From Arcobacter sp. F2176 (GTDB taxonomy: Bacteria; Campylobacterota; Campylobacteria; Campylobacterales; Arcobacteraceae), in assembly GCF_004116465.1 (NCBI RefSeq), contig NZ_PDJV01000002.1, forward strand, positions 1 to 64,000: a DNA stretch of 64,000 nucleotides. Reading direction: 5' to 3'. The number at the start of each line of letters is the position of its first letter. Positions within the stretch are counted from its first letter, which is position 1. The position numbers and the translations under genes were made by a program. This document shows, piece after piece, positions 1-9,060 of the stretch. The notes under the pieces were generated by a model. The model did no database searches, was not told the DNA's origin, and saw only the letters and a program-made list of their open reading frames with translations.

Positions 1-612
1 GTTCATCGATATATTTATGCATAAATTTTTTGGTTAGTTGATTAGAACTAAATCTAAGTCATAATTCAAAACCTCCTGCATAGTTTAATTTTGTGTTAAT
101 GTATGAACCTACTTTTTCCCAAAGACTTCTTAACCATAGAGTAGACTTTGCTAAATAAATTCTTTTGGATAAAAAATTGTGAATATTTATTATGTGGAAA
201 AGATGGTTTAGTATGAGAAGTTTGACCTTCTTCATTAAAATATATATTTGCACCTATTATCCAGTTTACAGTAGGATTTTGCATGAAAATATTTGCAATA
301 TTAAAGAGTGCTTTATCATGATATTTATCATCGGAATTAAGCCATCACATTATATCTTCAGTAGATTTGTTAAATCCCTTTTGTATAGCTTCATACATTC
401 CTGAATCTTTTTCACTAATCCAATATGAGATATATTTTTCATATCTTTTAATAATTTCTATAGATTTATCATTGTTGCCCCATCTATTATTATGTATTCT
501 AGATTAGGGTAATTTTGATTTATAACACTTTTAATAGTCTCTTCTAAAAATTTATTGCAATTTGGAGTAATAATTGAGACTTTAGGATAATTATTTTTCC
601 TTAGTAATCTTT
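1..612 (-). pseudogene. family 2 glycosyltransferase, decayed, runs off left edge
   Basis: Read on the minus strand, the fragments join into a GT-A family 2 glycosyltransferase. The N-terminal strand PKVSIITPNCNKFLEETIKS is followed by NQNYPNLEYIIIDG. After a frameshift near 478-481 the reading continues with NDKSIEIIKRYEKYISYW, then WLNSDDKYHDKALFNIANIF with the metal-binding DD region, and finally KSTLWLRSLWEKVG and FEL-stop-LRF. I see a one-base loss in a G tract (four G where five keep the frame), an in-frame TGA before WLNSDD, a further frame change near 250, and a TGA where the family has Trp in FELW. No start codon lies in the expected place just after the 618-2237 gene. The sequence shows decay directly; the family call rests on motif order. 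The C-terminus lies outside the window. Confidence 0.85.
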
Positions 613-617
613 ATTTT

Positions 618-2237
618 TTATATCTTAAAAATATATAACTTTTTTTTGTGAATACCAATCTCTTTTGTAAGATAATTTTGTATTTCTTTTTCTCTTCCCA
701 TCACACTAATGATGATTTTATCATATATTAAGTTACTTAAAACTTTTGAATGATCTTTAGAATCATTAATATCAATAAATCCAACAATTTTATTAGTTAA
801 TAAAGCTTCTATTATTTTTTTTATTGTTCCATTACCATAAATAATATATTTTTTATTAGGTTTTTTATTTAGTTTCTCTATATTTAAGTAAAAACTATTT
901 ATTAATATTGAAAAGTTATAGTTATTAGTTGTTAAAGCATCAAAAACTAAATCTTTAATTTTGTCATTATTTTGATTCTTTTCAGTATGAAGTCTTTTTT
1001 GTATTACTTTTGCAGAGGATTTTTTGTTTATAATTCTTTCATATAATTTTTTATATTGAGCTGATATTACTATACTATCAAATTTTTCTTTTGCATTTTC
1101 TCTGGTCTTTAGACACAAATTATTATAATTTGTATTATTAATAACCCATTCAATTCCATTTGCAAGGTCTTTAGGAGAGTATGGTTTGGCTTTATATCCA
1201 TCTTTTTTATGTGAAATAATATCTTTTGGTCCTGTTGCATTAAAACATACGGCAGGAGTACCACTAAGCATTGATTCTACAATTGTTTTTCCAAATGCTT
1301 CTGTTATTGATGGTGCAACAAAAACATCAGATGCAGAGTATAACTTGTTTAGGTTTACACTATTTTTGACAAATCCGAATAGTTTATGGGGCATATTTAT
1401 TTGAATAAGTAAATCAGTAGTTATTTCTCCAAATATGCATAAAAAATAGTCATTTCTATTTAAATAAGAAATGGCTTTTATAAATTTAGAAAAACCTTTA
1501 TAAACGTCATCTAGACTCTGAGCTCCCACTAATATTATTTTTTTATCAAGGGGTAATAAAAGTTCTTTTTTAGATATTTCTTTATTAAGAGGAAGGAATG
1601 TTTTGCTATTAACATTATTAAATATTCTTTTTATATTAAAATTCTTAAAAAGAGAACTTTTTTTAGCATTATTTGTTACCCAATTACTAATACCAACAAT
1701 TTGTATATTTGAGTTGAAAGAATCTTTCTTAAGTTGAAGGATCTTATTTGATAAATCATATTGATCATTACTTGAAATTTGGGGACAAGCACCACATTTA
1801 TCAAAAAAATTTTTACAATCCATTGGGTAGTGGCAACCTCCTGTCATAGGCCATAAATCTCTAACTGTCCAAACTATTGGTTTCTTGAATTTTTTTATAT
1901 CTTCAATTTTAATAAAGGAGTCATTTATCCAATGAAGATGTATAACATCTGCTTTTTCAAATTCCTTTAATTTTGTTATGTCGAACCCAAATAATCCAGT
2001 AGAAAATATTTGTTTTGTTCTATTAGGATAATTTTTATCTAAGACTATTTGTTCTAATCTTCTCCTGTAATAGTTATCCTCTGACACATAAATAATATCA
2101 GTATCTTCAATTATTTTGGTACTAGTGGTAATAATTTTAGAGTTTATATGCAATTCTTTTAATGCAGTATGGAGCCAAAATGCACCTCTTGCTGCTCCAC
2201 CATCTAAATTACCAGAAATTACATGCAAAATATTCAA
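618..2237 (-). CDS. GT4-type glycosyltransferase with C-terminal Rossmann-like module
   Basis: This 539-residue protein starts MNILHVISGNLDGGAARGAF, the glycine-rich opening of GT-B glycosyltransferases. A four-Cys patch (GGCHYPMDCKNFFDKCGACP, about residues 130-150) is typical of a WcaC/GT4 subgroup. The donor-site EX7E motif is seen in SITEAFGKTIVESML near residue 320. It probably transfers an activated sugar to a lipid-linked or flagellar glycan in the cytosol. The last 85 residues form a separate module (KKYIIYGNGTIKKIIEALL, then IIISVMGREKEIQNYL) that looks like a small nucleotide-binding fold. The same module ends the 4481-5005 gene. The gene lies at the distal end of the glycan locus, just upstream of the GT2 relic. 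Substrate unknown. Confidence 0.85.
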   Translation of the reverse strand: MNILHVISGNLDGGAARGAFWLHTALKELHINSKIITTSTKIIEDTDIIYVSEDNYYRRRLEQIVLDKNYPNRTKQIFSTGLFGFDITKLKEFEKADVIHLHWINDSFIKIEDIKKFKKPIVWTVRDLWPMTGGCHYPMDCKNFFDKCGACPQISSNDQYDLSNKILQLKKDSFNSNIQIVGISNWVTNNAKKSSLFKNFNIKRIFNNVNSKTFLPLNKEISKKELLLPLDKKIILVGAQSLDDVYKGFSKFIKAISYLNRNDYFLCIFGEITTDLLIQINMPHKLFGFVKNSVNLNKLYSASDVFVAPSITEAFGKTIVESMLSGTPAVCFNATGPKDIISHKKDGYKAKPYSPKDLANGIEWVINNTNYNNLCLKTRENAKEKFDSIVISAQYKKLYERIINKKSSAKVIQKRLHTEKNQNNDKIKDLVFDALTTNNYNFSILINSFYLNIEKLNKKPNKKYIIYGNGTIKKIIEALLTNKIVGFIDINDSKDHSKVLSNLIYDKIIISVMGREKEIQNYLTKEIGIHKKKLYIFKI

Positions 2238-2260
2238 ATTACTTCCTTTACCTTAATATA

Positions 2261-3706
2261 TTATTTCGTACAAAAGTAAATTTCACCTGCTGAAGGGGTA
2301 ATTCTCATAAGTTCTATATCATCTTGAGTTAAAAAATCTTTTGGATATATAGTTTTTACTTTAAACCCTGATCCCTCTAATCTATCTTTATAATCTGTGC
2401 CATAATTTCTAATATGATCTGCTTGCCCGAAAATTTTTGTTCTTTGAATTGGATCAACAATAGAAAAATCTTCAAATGTTGGTTTGTCATTATAGACTAT
2501 AGGGACATTTAAAATAGCCCAGCCACTTTTTTTTAATACTCTATTTAATTCTTTCATAGCTTTTCTATCATCAACTACATGTTCGAGAACATGACTACAG
2601 TATATTGCATCAAAACTATCGTCATCAAATCTTATGTTTGTTATATCCATCTTAATCATGGCACTTTTATCATGTAAGTCTACTGATATATAATTATTTT
2701 TGAGTAACTTTTGAAATATTTTTTGAAATATTTTTTCTGGTGCGACATGAAGCATTTTTATATTTGGATTACTTGAAATATTAGTTTGCTTAATTAAATA
2801 TAACCAAACCAATCTATCCTTTTCAACTGATCTACATGTGGGACACATTGCATCTTCTCTCATGGCTACGCCATAAGGGCTAAACTTGTGTGTACTAGTA
2901 TTACAAATTGGACAATATCGTTTTGTTTTCATTCTTCCATTTTTATTTAAAAAATCAAATAGGTTATATTTATTAAACACTTGATTTATTTGTTTATTAT
3001 TACCATTTATTTCATCAATATTTAATAAACTCAAGCCATTTTCTTGTGTATTCTCAATATATTTTAAATCCATGTATTTTTTATTTTTTTGCGATATTAT
3101 TTTAGATTTAATACCATTTCTTAAGGTCATAGCTTTAAACCATATATCATCTCCATGTGGGGCTAACGTCATGAAAATATTTTTATTTGTTATCTCTTTA
3201 TCAAAACAGTCAGGAGGATATAGAATACCACCTGCGCCTGTGGGAAATATTTCAAACCCTTCTTTAAATACTTCAGAACAATGTTCCCATTGATTATATG
3301 AACGTACATTGTTATCCTTATCAAATCTTATTCTATGACCTCGCGCACAATGAACTACCATAGGTTCTTTTTTATACGCGTCCACTAATTTTTCAATAAT
3401 ATCCTTCTCATAAATAATATCATCATCAAAAGTTATAATTAAATCATTTGGATATTTCTCAAGTGTTGGTATTAGTTTTTTATAAGATTTTATGTCTTCA
3501 CAAAAATTGAGTTCTAAACCTTTATTTTGTAATTTTTTCAAACTCTCAGGAATAGATTTTTCTTGAAACTCATCTTCTGCAAGCCAAAGGATAACTTTAT
3601 TCGCTTTAAATGTTTGATTTAAAATAGTTTCAATTGCAATATGTACAGTATTTATTCTTGTCCCATAAGTTGTTAGTGATGCAATTATTCTATTTTTTGA
3701 AGTCAT
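2261..3706 (-). CDS. glycosyltransferase / zinc-ribbon / SAM methyltransferase fusion
   Basis: I chose the ATG at 3706 (MTSKNRIIASLTTYGTRIN): it overlaps the upstream stop as ATGA, whereas the longer frame upstream lies wholly inside the preceding gene. The 481-residue product joins two enzymes. The first 230 residues look like a GT-A glycosyltransferase (IIASLTTYGTRI; acidic metal site DLIITFDDDIIY). After a linker come paired Cys (CPICNTS, CPTCRS; around residues 295-330), then a class I methyltransferase with the HVLEHVVDDRKAMKELNRVL signature. The family knowledge suggests sugar transfer plus methylation of the same glycan, but the substrate is not readable. The N-terminal 40 bases are nearly repeated at the start of the 4481-5005 gene. 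Confidence 0.82.
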   Translation of the reverse strand: MTSKNRIIASLTTYGTRINTVHIAIETILNQTFKANKVILWLAEDEFQEKSIPESLKKLQNKGLELNFCEDIKSYKKLIPTLEKYPNDLIITFDDDIIYEKDIIEKLVDAYKKEPMVVHCARGHRIRFDKDNNVRSYNQWEHCSEVFKEGFEIFPTGAGGILYPPDCFDKEITNKNIFMTLAPHGDDIWFKAMTLRNGIKSKIISQKNKKYMDLKYIENTQENGLSLLNIDEINGNNKQINQVFNKYNLFDFLNKNGRMKTKRYCPICNTSTHKFSPYGVAMREDAMCPTCRSVEKDRLVWLYLIKQTNISSNPNIKMLHVAPEKIFQKIFQKLLKNNYISVDLHDKSAMIKMDITNIRFDDDSFDAIYCSHVLEHVVDDRKAMKELNRVLKKSGWAILNVPIVYNDKPTFEDFSIVDPIQRTKIFGQADHIRNYGTDYKDRLEGSGFKVKTIYPKDFLTQDDIELMRITPSAGEIYFCTK

Positions 3707-4404
3707 TTTTCTTTTTTCTTTGCAATTACAAAAAAACTTTGTGCCTCTAAAGACCAACCTCTATGCATATTATCAAGTTTAGGGGCAAGTTTTTGATTTA
3801 GCCACCAAATTGGCATTAATATACCTTTAATAACTTTTTTTCTTAGTTTTGAACCTTTTATTGCTCTTTGAGTAAAATAATTTATTTTTAATAGTATAGT
3901 TGTAAAAAAACCTGAGCTTGGTTGAATATGAATATCTAAAAATCCCGCATTATTCAAAAGATACCTTAGCCCATAAGGCGTATATCTAAAGTAATCATAT
4001 GGGTGTTCATGTATCCACCATTGAAATGGTATATGTAAAATTAAAGTTCCATCATTTTTTAAAAGTCTATGACATTCATTGAGAAAAACTTGTGGTTCAC
4101 AAAGATGTTCTAATACATTTAGAGAAACAATTGTATCTGCATAAGCATCTTCTAAATCAATCCTTTTATTTAGGTCTGAAACAATATCAGCTTTGTTATT
4201 ATGAATAGTGTTTGACCAATCTACGCCTATATATTCATCAACATATTGTCTAAAAAATTCTTCAAAAGGTTTGTCTGCACATCCTAAATCTAGCATTACA
4301 CCTTTATAAAAAGGTATATATTCAATCAAATACTTATCTGCTTGGTCATATAGTAGCCAATTATATGCTTTTCTATTTGTATGATTTTTAGATGGATTTA
4401 TCAT
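3703..4404 (-). CDS. class I SAM-dependent methyltransferase
   Basis: The 233-residue protein has the SAM-binding motif MLDLGCADKPFEEFF (about residues 37-51), an acidic ribose-binding strand (EYIGVDWSN) and the post-I motif VLEHLCEPQVFLNECHRLLK. The C-terminal HEHPYDYFRYTPYGLRYLL is common in methyltransferases of surface-polysaccharide loci. It overlaps genes on both sides by ATGA junctions, so it is probably translated as part of one long message. It is likely a sugar O- or C-methyltransferase acting on a nucleotide sugar or glycan; the exact position methylated cannot be told. Confidence 0.85.
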   Translation of the reverse strand: MINPSKNHTNRKAYNWLLYDQADKYLIEYIPFYKGVMLDLGCADKPFEEFFRQYVDEYIGVDWSNTIHNNKADIVSDLNKRIDLEDAYADTIVSLNVLEHLCEPQVFLNECHRLLKNDGTLILHIPFQWWIHEHPYDYFRYTPYGLRYLLNNAGFLDIHIQPSSGFFTTILLKINYFTQRAIKGSKLRKKVIKGILMPIWWLNQKLAPKLDNMHRGWSLEAQSFFVIAKKKEK

Positions 4405-4481
4405 TGCTTTTTCTCAAAAATGTAAAAATCTGCAAAAGTTGTTTCTGTAGGATTCTTAGAATCATATTTATTTTTGTTCAT
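4401..4481 (-). CDS. 26-residue coupled ORF, probable methyltransferase tail remnant
   Basis: The ATG at 4481 shares a base with the TAA of the upstream gene (TAATG), and its TGA overlaps the next ATG (ATGA). The peptide contains NPTETTFADFYIFEKK, which resembles the C-terminus of a class I methyltransferase rather than a start. I infer a gene remnant kept because it hands ribosomes from one gene to the next. No independent function is claimed. Confidence 0.35.
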   Translation of the reverse strand: MNKNKYDSKNPTETTFADFYIFEKKQ

Positions 4482-5005
4482 TAAGATAACCTCTTATTTA
4501 TTAAATTGTAGTCTCTAATTAATTCATCTATTATTTCTTCTTCTCTTCCCAATACAGAAATAACAACATAATCAAACTCTAATTGCTTTATTTTTTCTAA
4601 TCCAAAAATATCTAATTTATATTGATTCCTTAATACTTTATAGATTTTATCAATTATTGCTATGACTTGATTATTGAAATTATTGTAAATATTAATCCCA
4701 ATATTACCATAACCATATAGAATAAATTTTTTATTTTCAATTAATTGATTTAAATTTATATTTAGTTTATTTAATAGCTTAGTAAGTAATATCTGATTGT
4801 TCGGATTATTAGAAATAAAATTATTAGTTACTCTTGTATTATATATATTTTTGTGATTTTTTTCAAACTTAGTTTGAGCAAACATGGATTCAATATGTGA
4901 TAAAATTATATTCTTTTGAGATACCCCATTTCCAAAATTTATTCTTGTATCATAAGTTGTTAGAGATGCAATTATTTGTTTACACTTTAAAAGATTATTT
5001 ATCAT
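4481..5005 (-). CDS. mosaic short protein: GT stub plus Rossmann-like C-module
   Basis: The 174-residue product begins with KQIIASLTTYDTRIN, almost the same as the start of the 2261-3706 glycosyltransferase, and then loses that similarity after about 25 residues. Its second half (KKFILYGYGNIGINIYNN, then FDYVVISVLGREEEIIDEL) matches the C-terminal module of the 618-2237 glycosyltransferase. The catalytic middle of a glycosyltransferase is absent. I infer an internal deletion or recombination product that kept an open frame. It could be inactive, or the C-module could work alone as a nucleotide-binding or partner domain. Confidence 0.6.
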   Translation of the reverse strand: MINNLLKCKQIIASLTTYDTRINFGNGVSQKNIILSHIESMFAQTKFEKNHKNIYNTRVTNNFISNNPNNQILLTKLLNKLNINLNQLIENKKFILYGYGNIGINIYNNFNNQVIAIIDKIYKVLRNQYKLDIFGLEKIKQLEFDYVVISVLGREEEIIDELIRDYNLINKRLS

Positions 5006-5019
5006 TTAAGACTCAAAAT

Positions 5020-6198
5020 TTATAATTTATCTAATGTTTTTAATAGTGAATTAATATTATTGTCAAGACAGTAATACTTTTCATAGGCACTTAGTGAATT
5101 TTTTGAATATTCATCGTAATGAGCTAAGATTTCTGTTATCGCTCTGTTTATATTTTGAAATTCATCTATTCCAATTCCAAATTTTACTTTTCCATAAATA
5201 TTTATATAATTACTATAGTCAAAACTTATTATTGGAAGACCTGCTCTAGTATATGAGGCTATTTTATCTGATGACATAATAGTTAACAGTTCATTTACAT
5301 CATCTTCTACATAAAATGCTAAACCAATATCTGCAGTACAAAATAAATTATGTCTTTCTTCTGGACTATGCAAAATAGTATCAATAAATATTTGACCTTT
5401 TTTATCTAATATTTTGATTATTCTAAGTAATTCAGAATCACCATTATGTAGGCCACTTAATACTACTACAACTTCTTCTGGCATTTTTTGTGCTGCTATT
5501 ACTATATCAATAATAAATCTTTTATGGACAGAAATCAATCCATTGTATAAAATAATTTTCTTTTGTTTCTCTAGATTAAATAGATTATGATATGATTTAT
5601 TTGGAGAATTTGATATTTTTTCTCGTTTAAGTGAAATAGGAAAATATAATTTTTTTGTAAAAAATTCTTTTTGACAAATTCTAAAAAATTCCTTTTCTCT
5701 ATTTTCATCAGCATGTATTATCAAATCTATTGAGTTTATAACTTTTCTTTCATAATCAAGTTGAATAGGCAGCCTATGATGAGAGTCAGCATGGCTTTCC
5801 ATAGTATATAATTCTGTAGGCCAATAAATAATTTTAGTGTTTTTTTGCATAAATTCTTTTGCTATAACTAACGAGCTTTTTTCATTAGCAATACAATAGT
5901 CGTAGTTGTTTTTTTGTATAGAATTATATAGATATTGAATATTTCCAGATGTTAAGCTTTCAATAAGGTATGGTTTAATATCACTAAAATCTTGTTTTAC
6001 ATAGTGCTCTAAAATTCCATAGCTAATTACATTAATATTTTCATGAAGTTTAAGTGTACTACCTTGGAAATGATTTTCTTTTTGTCCCCAATATAAATCA
6101 ATGAAAAAATAATTTGCTAATATATTAAGAAAATCTTGTGGCCAAATCATTCTATTTAAAGGAAATCCTGCAGGCCAAATAAATGCAATTTTTTTCAT
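5020..6198 (-). CDS. GT-B glycosyltransferase
   Basis: I placed the start at the ATG at 6198 (MKKIAFIWPAGFPLNRMIWP), which overlaps the upstream TGA as ATGA; the longer frame adds only eight residues inside the preceding gene. About 392 residues. The N-terminal Rossmann strand, the mid-protein IILYNGLISVHKRF and a C-terminal region around SSDKIASYTRAGLPIISFDY fit a GT4/GT1-like glycosyltransferase, with weaker donor motifs than the other GT4 genes here. It lies between a mosaic gene and a methyltransferase in the glycan operon. The sugar is unknown. Confidence 0.7.
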   Translation of the reverse strand: MKKIAFIWPAGFPLNRMIWPQDFLNILANYFFIDLYWGQKENHFQGSTLKLHENINVISYGILEHYVKQDFSDIKPYLIESLTSGNIQYLYNSIQKNNYDYCIANEKSSLVIAKEFMQKNTKIIYWPTELYTMESHADSHHRLPIQLDYERKVINSIDLIIHADENREKEFFRICQKEFFTKKLYFPISLKREKISNSPNKSYHNLFNLEKQKKIILYNGLISVHKRFIIDIVIAAQKMPEEVVVVLSGLHNGDSELLRIIKILDKKGQIFIDTILHSPEERHNLFCTADIGLAFYVEDDVNELLTIMSSDKIASYTRAGLPIISFDYSNYINIYGKVKFGIGIDEFQNINRAITEILAHYDEYSKNSLSAYEKYYCLDNNINSLLKTLDKL

Positions 6199-6950
6199 TT
6201 TAGAATCCATACAACATTCCAACTATTAAAATTTGGATTTTTAGAATCCAACCATTCTCTTTTTTCTTCAATATTGAATCCTTCTTTTTCACAAATAAGT
6301 TCAAGTTCTGTGTCAAAAAAATATCTCATTTGATGTAATTCATTTTTTTGTATAATATTTTTAGATAATTTATTTTCAATAAATATATTGTAGCTAACAT
6401 TAACTAAGTTCTTTTGACATTCTAATGTTGGTTCTGCAATTCTCGTAACATTAATATGTTCATTTTTTAATCTTTTTATTCTAGTCGTTGGTAAATCAGT
6501 TAATACAGCTGGTCCATACCAAAAATCAAATATAAAAACCCCATTTGTATTTAAGTGAGTTTTAGCAACCTCAAAAGCTTTTATAAGTTCTTCATTAGAG
6601 TTTTGATAACTCATTACATGAAATAATGAAATTACAACATCAAATTTTTTACGTAAATTCAAATCTTGAATTTTTGACTGGCTAAAAGATAATCTATCTT
6701 CTTTGTTCCTTGCTCTTTCATGTGCAATTTTAAGCATATCTTCACTTAAATCAATTCCATGAACTTTGTATCCCTTATTGCAAAAAAGTTCAGCATGCTT
6801 TCCTGTTCCGCAGCCCATATCAAGAATAGTTTTTGCTTGTGGAAGGTTTGATTTAATTAATCTTTCTACATAATCAACTTCTTTTTCATAATCTTTATCA
6901 CTATAAAGTAAATCGTAATATTGTGAATATAAATCTCCAAACTGATTCAT
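6195..6950 (-). CDS. class I SAM-dependent methyltransferase
   Basis: The 251-residue protein shows motif I TILDMGCGTGKHAELFCNKG (about residues 41-60), the acidic motif VHGIDLSEDMLKIA and a post-II strand KFDVVISLFHVMSY. This is the Methyltransf_25/11 pattern of small-molecule and sugar methyltransferases. It starts MNQFGDLYSQYYDLLY, typical for the subgroup. It overlaps the upstream aminotransferase and downstream glycosyltransferase by four bases each, so the three are probably co-translated. An N- or C-methylation of an amino sugar made by the neighbouring aminotransferase is a reasonable inference. Confidence 0.85.
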   Translation of the reverse strand: MNQFGDLYSQYYDLLYSDKDYEKEVDYVERLIKSNLPQAKTILDMGCGTGKHAELFCNKGYKVHGIDLSEDMLKIAHERARNKEDRLSFSQSKIQDLNLRKKFDVVISLFHVMSYQNSNEELIKAFEVAKTHLNTNGVFIFDFWYGPAVLTDLPTTRIKRLKNEHINVTRIAEPTLECQKNLVNVSYNIFIENKLSKNIIQKNELHQMRYFFDTELELICEKEGFNIEEKREWLDSKNPNFNSWNVVWILK

Positions 6951-8056
6951 TTTAAAACCTTATGTAATACTTCTGATACTTCTTCTATTTGCTCTTTAGT
7001 TAAAGCTAACCCACTTGGTATGTAAAAACCTTTTTCATAAAGTTTTTCACTATATGGCAAGTTATCGTTTAAAAACAATCCCATTTTATTAAACACTGGT
7101 TGCTTGTGCATTGGATAAAAAAATGGTCTGCTACCTATTTTATATTCTCCAAGTTCTGAGATAATATCTTTTGCATTTTTTGTACATGTATCTTTTAGTG
7201 TAATCGCATATACCCAATAAATATTTTCACAATAATTTGTATTTGGTATAGGTAAATTAATTGATTCAATATCTTTTAATAAATCATTATATGTATTTCC
7301 TATCCATCTTTTTTTCTCAATTATTGTGTCAATTTGTTCAAGTTGTGCAACACCAAGTGCTGCTTGCATATTTGTCATTCGATAATTCCATCCAAGTTCT
7401 TCATGAATAAATCTATTTGTAGAAAAACAAAGATTTCTTAAGCTCTTGGCTCTTTTATTAAGGTTTTCATTATTTGTAAGAACCATCCCACCTTCACCTG
7501 TAGTTATATGCTTATTAGGATAAAAACTAAATATACTTATGTCTCCAAAACTACCACATTTTTTGCCTTTATACTCTTGTCCATGTACTTCTGCTGCATC
7601 TTCTATAATTTTAAGGTCATATTTTTTTGCAAGTTCTAAAATAGGATCAATATCAACTGCAAGTCCAAATATATGTACAATCATAATAGCTTTTGTTTTA
7701 TTTGTTATTTTTGATTCAATATCTTCAACTATCATATTAAATGTATCAAAATGGCTATCTATAAGTACTGGCTTGATTCCTTGGGTTACAAGTGACTGTG
7801 CACATGAAATAATAGTAAATGAGGGTATTATTACTTCATCATCTTTTTTCAGTTCTAATACTTTGACTGCGATATCTAATGCTGCACTTCCATTTGCACA
7901 AGCTGTAGCATATTTTCGTCCTACATAAAATGCCATTTCTTTTTCAAATCTTTGGATAAATGGACCTTCACTACTTATCCATCCTGTATCTATACATTCA
8001 TTTAGATATTTTTTTTCATTACCATTAAAGATTGGAGTATTTACAGGTATCATCAT
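6947..8056 (-). CDS. DegT/DnrJ/EryC1/StrS sugar aminotransferase
   Basis: The 369-residue protein is a PLP-dependent aminotransferase that would convert a keto nucleotide sugar to an amino sugar. Visible motifs are ACANGSAALDIA (about residues 52-63), EDAAEVHG with the PLP-ring Asp153, and the Schiff-base lysine Lys182 in FSFYPNKHITTGEGG. Length is normal for the family. It is a second such enzyme in this locus; the other, at 13201-14607, carries CBS domains. It overlaps genes on both sides by ATGA-type junctions. The sugar product cannot be assigned from sequence alone. Confidence 0.9.
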   Translation of the reverse strand: MMIPVNTPIFNGNEKKYLNECIDTGWISSEGPFIQRFEKEMAFYVGRKYATACANGSAALDIAVKVLELKKDDEVIIPSFTIISCAQSLVTQGIKPVLIDSHFDTFNMIVEDIESKITNKTKAIMIVHIFGLAVDIDPILELAKKYDLKIIEDAAEVHGQEYKGKKCGSFGDISIFSFYPNKHITTGEGGMVLTNNENLNKRAKSLRNLCFSTNRFIHEELGWNYRMTNMQAALGVAQLEQIDTIIEKKRWIGNTYNDLLKDIESINLPIPNTNYCENIYWVYAITLKDTCTKNAKDIISELGEYKIGSRPFFYPMHKQPVFNKMGLFLNDNLPYSEKLYEKGFYIPSGLALTKEQIEEVSEVLHKVLK

Positions 8057-9060
8057 AAGTACTTTTGGCTAACTTTAGCATATTTTTCTTGTGCTATATT
8101 TAAAATATTATTTTTATCATTTAAAAAATTGGTATATTGAATAGAAGAAATTGTATTCCAATAGCTATTATTGGTATTTATTATCTCACTATTTGAATCT
8201 TTTTTACATACTATACTAAATGCAGCTCCCTTAATTATTATTTGTTTAATTCTAAATCCTACTTTATTTATTAATTTTTCGATTGTAATTGGATTAAAAT
8301 ACCATAAATGTCCAATATGAAAGAATTTTTGGAGTGAAATATCTGAATAGCTGTACATGTATTCTAAATTTGGTATATCAATAATTATATAATTATTATT
8401 TATTTCAAGTCTTTTGGATAAGTTATTTAAGAAAATCGTGGGATCATTTAAATGTTCCAATATATTACTTAATAAAATAATATTGTATTGAGAAAATATC
8501 TTATTATCTAATTCTAAAGCATCTGCAAACTCAATTTCTTCTACAAAAGATTTTCCATAATTAATTTTTTGAGAATCAATGTCATATCCTTTTACTGAGT
8601 TTGCTCCCCATTCTTTAAAAGCTTTTAATATCCCTCCTGAACCACAACCTATTTCTAAAATATTTGTTTCATTTGCTTCAAGGTCTAAGTTATTTAAAAT
8701 ATCTATAAAATATAAACTCATTATTTCATATTCTAATGCAAAGTGGGTTTTATCATCTAAATTTCCCATACATATTGCTTGATATTCACCAGATGTATAA
8801 AACTCATTTATATTATTTTTACCTAATCTATGAAATATTTGTAACAGTCCGCAAGATTTACATATACCCCATTTAAAACCTTCATCTGCTTCTGCAACGG
8901 TTGTAAAATCAGATGTGTTACAAATAGTACAAGAGTATTCACTTATGGAATAATCTTTATTTTTCAATTTTCTTTTGAAATTAGATATATGTTTACTATT
9001 CTTATCTGCATATTGAAAAATATCATTTCTAAAATTATGAGTTTTATATAAGTTATTCAT
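8053..9060 (-). CDS. zinc-ribbon class I methyltransferase
   Basis: The 335-residue protein starts with a Cys-rich segment (CTICNTSDF and CKSCGLLQ, about residues 44-75). A SAM motif follows (ILEIGCGSGGILKAF), then ILLSNILEHLNDPTIFL. N-terminal zinc binding plus a Methyltransf_23-type core is the arrangement of sugar C-methyltransferases and related enzymes, but the classic C-terminal C-methyltransferase domain is not evident. The ATG overlaps the end of the upstream cupin gene by eight bases and is preceded by AAGGGAG. Confidence 0.8.
   Translation of the reverse strand: MNNLYKTHNFRNDIFQYADKNSKHISNFKRKLKNKDYSISEYSCTICNTSDFTTVAEADEGFKWGICKSCGLLQIFHRLGKNNINEFYTSGEYQAICMGNLDDKTHFALEYEIMSLYFIDILNNLDLEANETNILEIGCGSGGILKAFKEWGANSVKGYDIDSQKINYGKSFVEEIEFADALELDNKIFSQYNIILLSNILEHLNDPTIFLNNLSKRLEINNNYIIIDIPNLEYMYSYSDISLQKFFHIGHLWYFNPITIEKLINKVGFRIKQIIIKGAAFSIVCKKDSNSEIINTNNSYWNTISSIQYTNFLNDKNNILNIAQEKYAKVSQKYL

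Noticed and set aside
1-360. TGA read as Trp in the left-edge glycosyltransferase
   Set aside because: TGA serves as a normal stop in many intact genes here (for example at 4401, 6195 and 14604), and the relic also has frameshifts, so decay explains both TGAs.
59-404. Small ORFs on both strands at the left edge as separate genes
   Set aside because: They are fragments or opposite-strand shadows of the single GT2 pseudogene.
3707-3757. Longer N-terminus for the glycosyltransferase/methyltransferase fusion
   Set aside because: It lies entirely inside the upstream methyltransferase gene, lacks a ribosome site and precedes the conserved IIASLTTYGTRI start.
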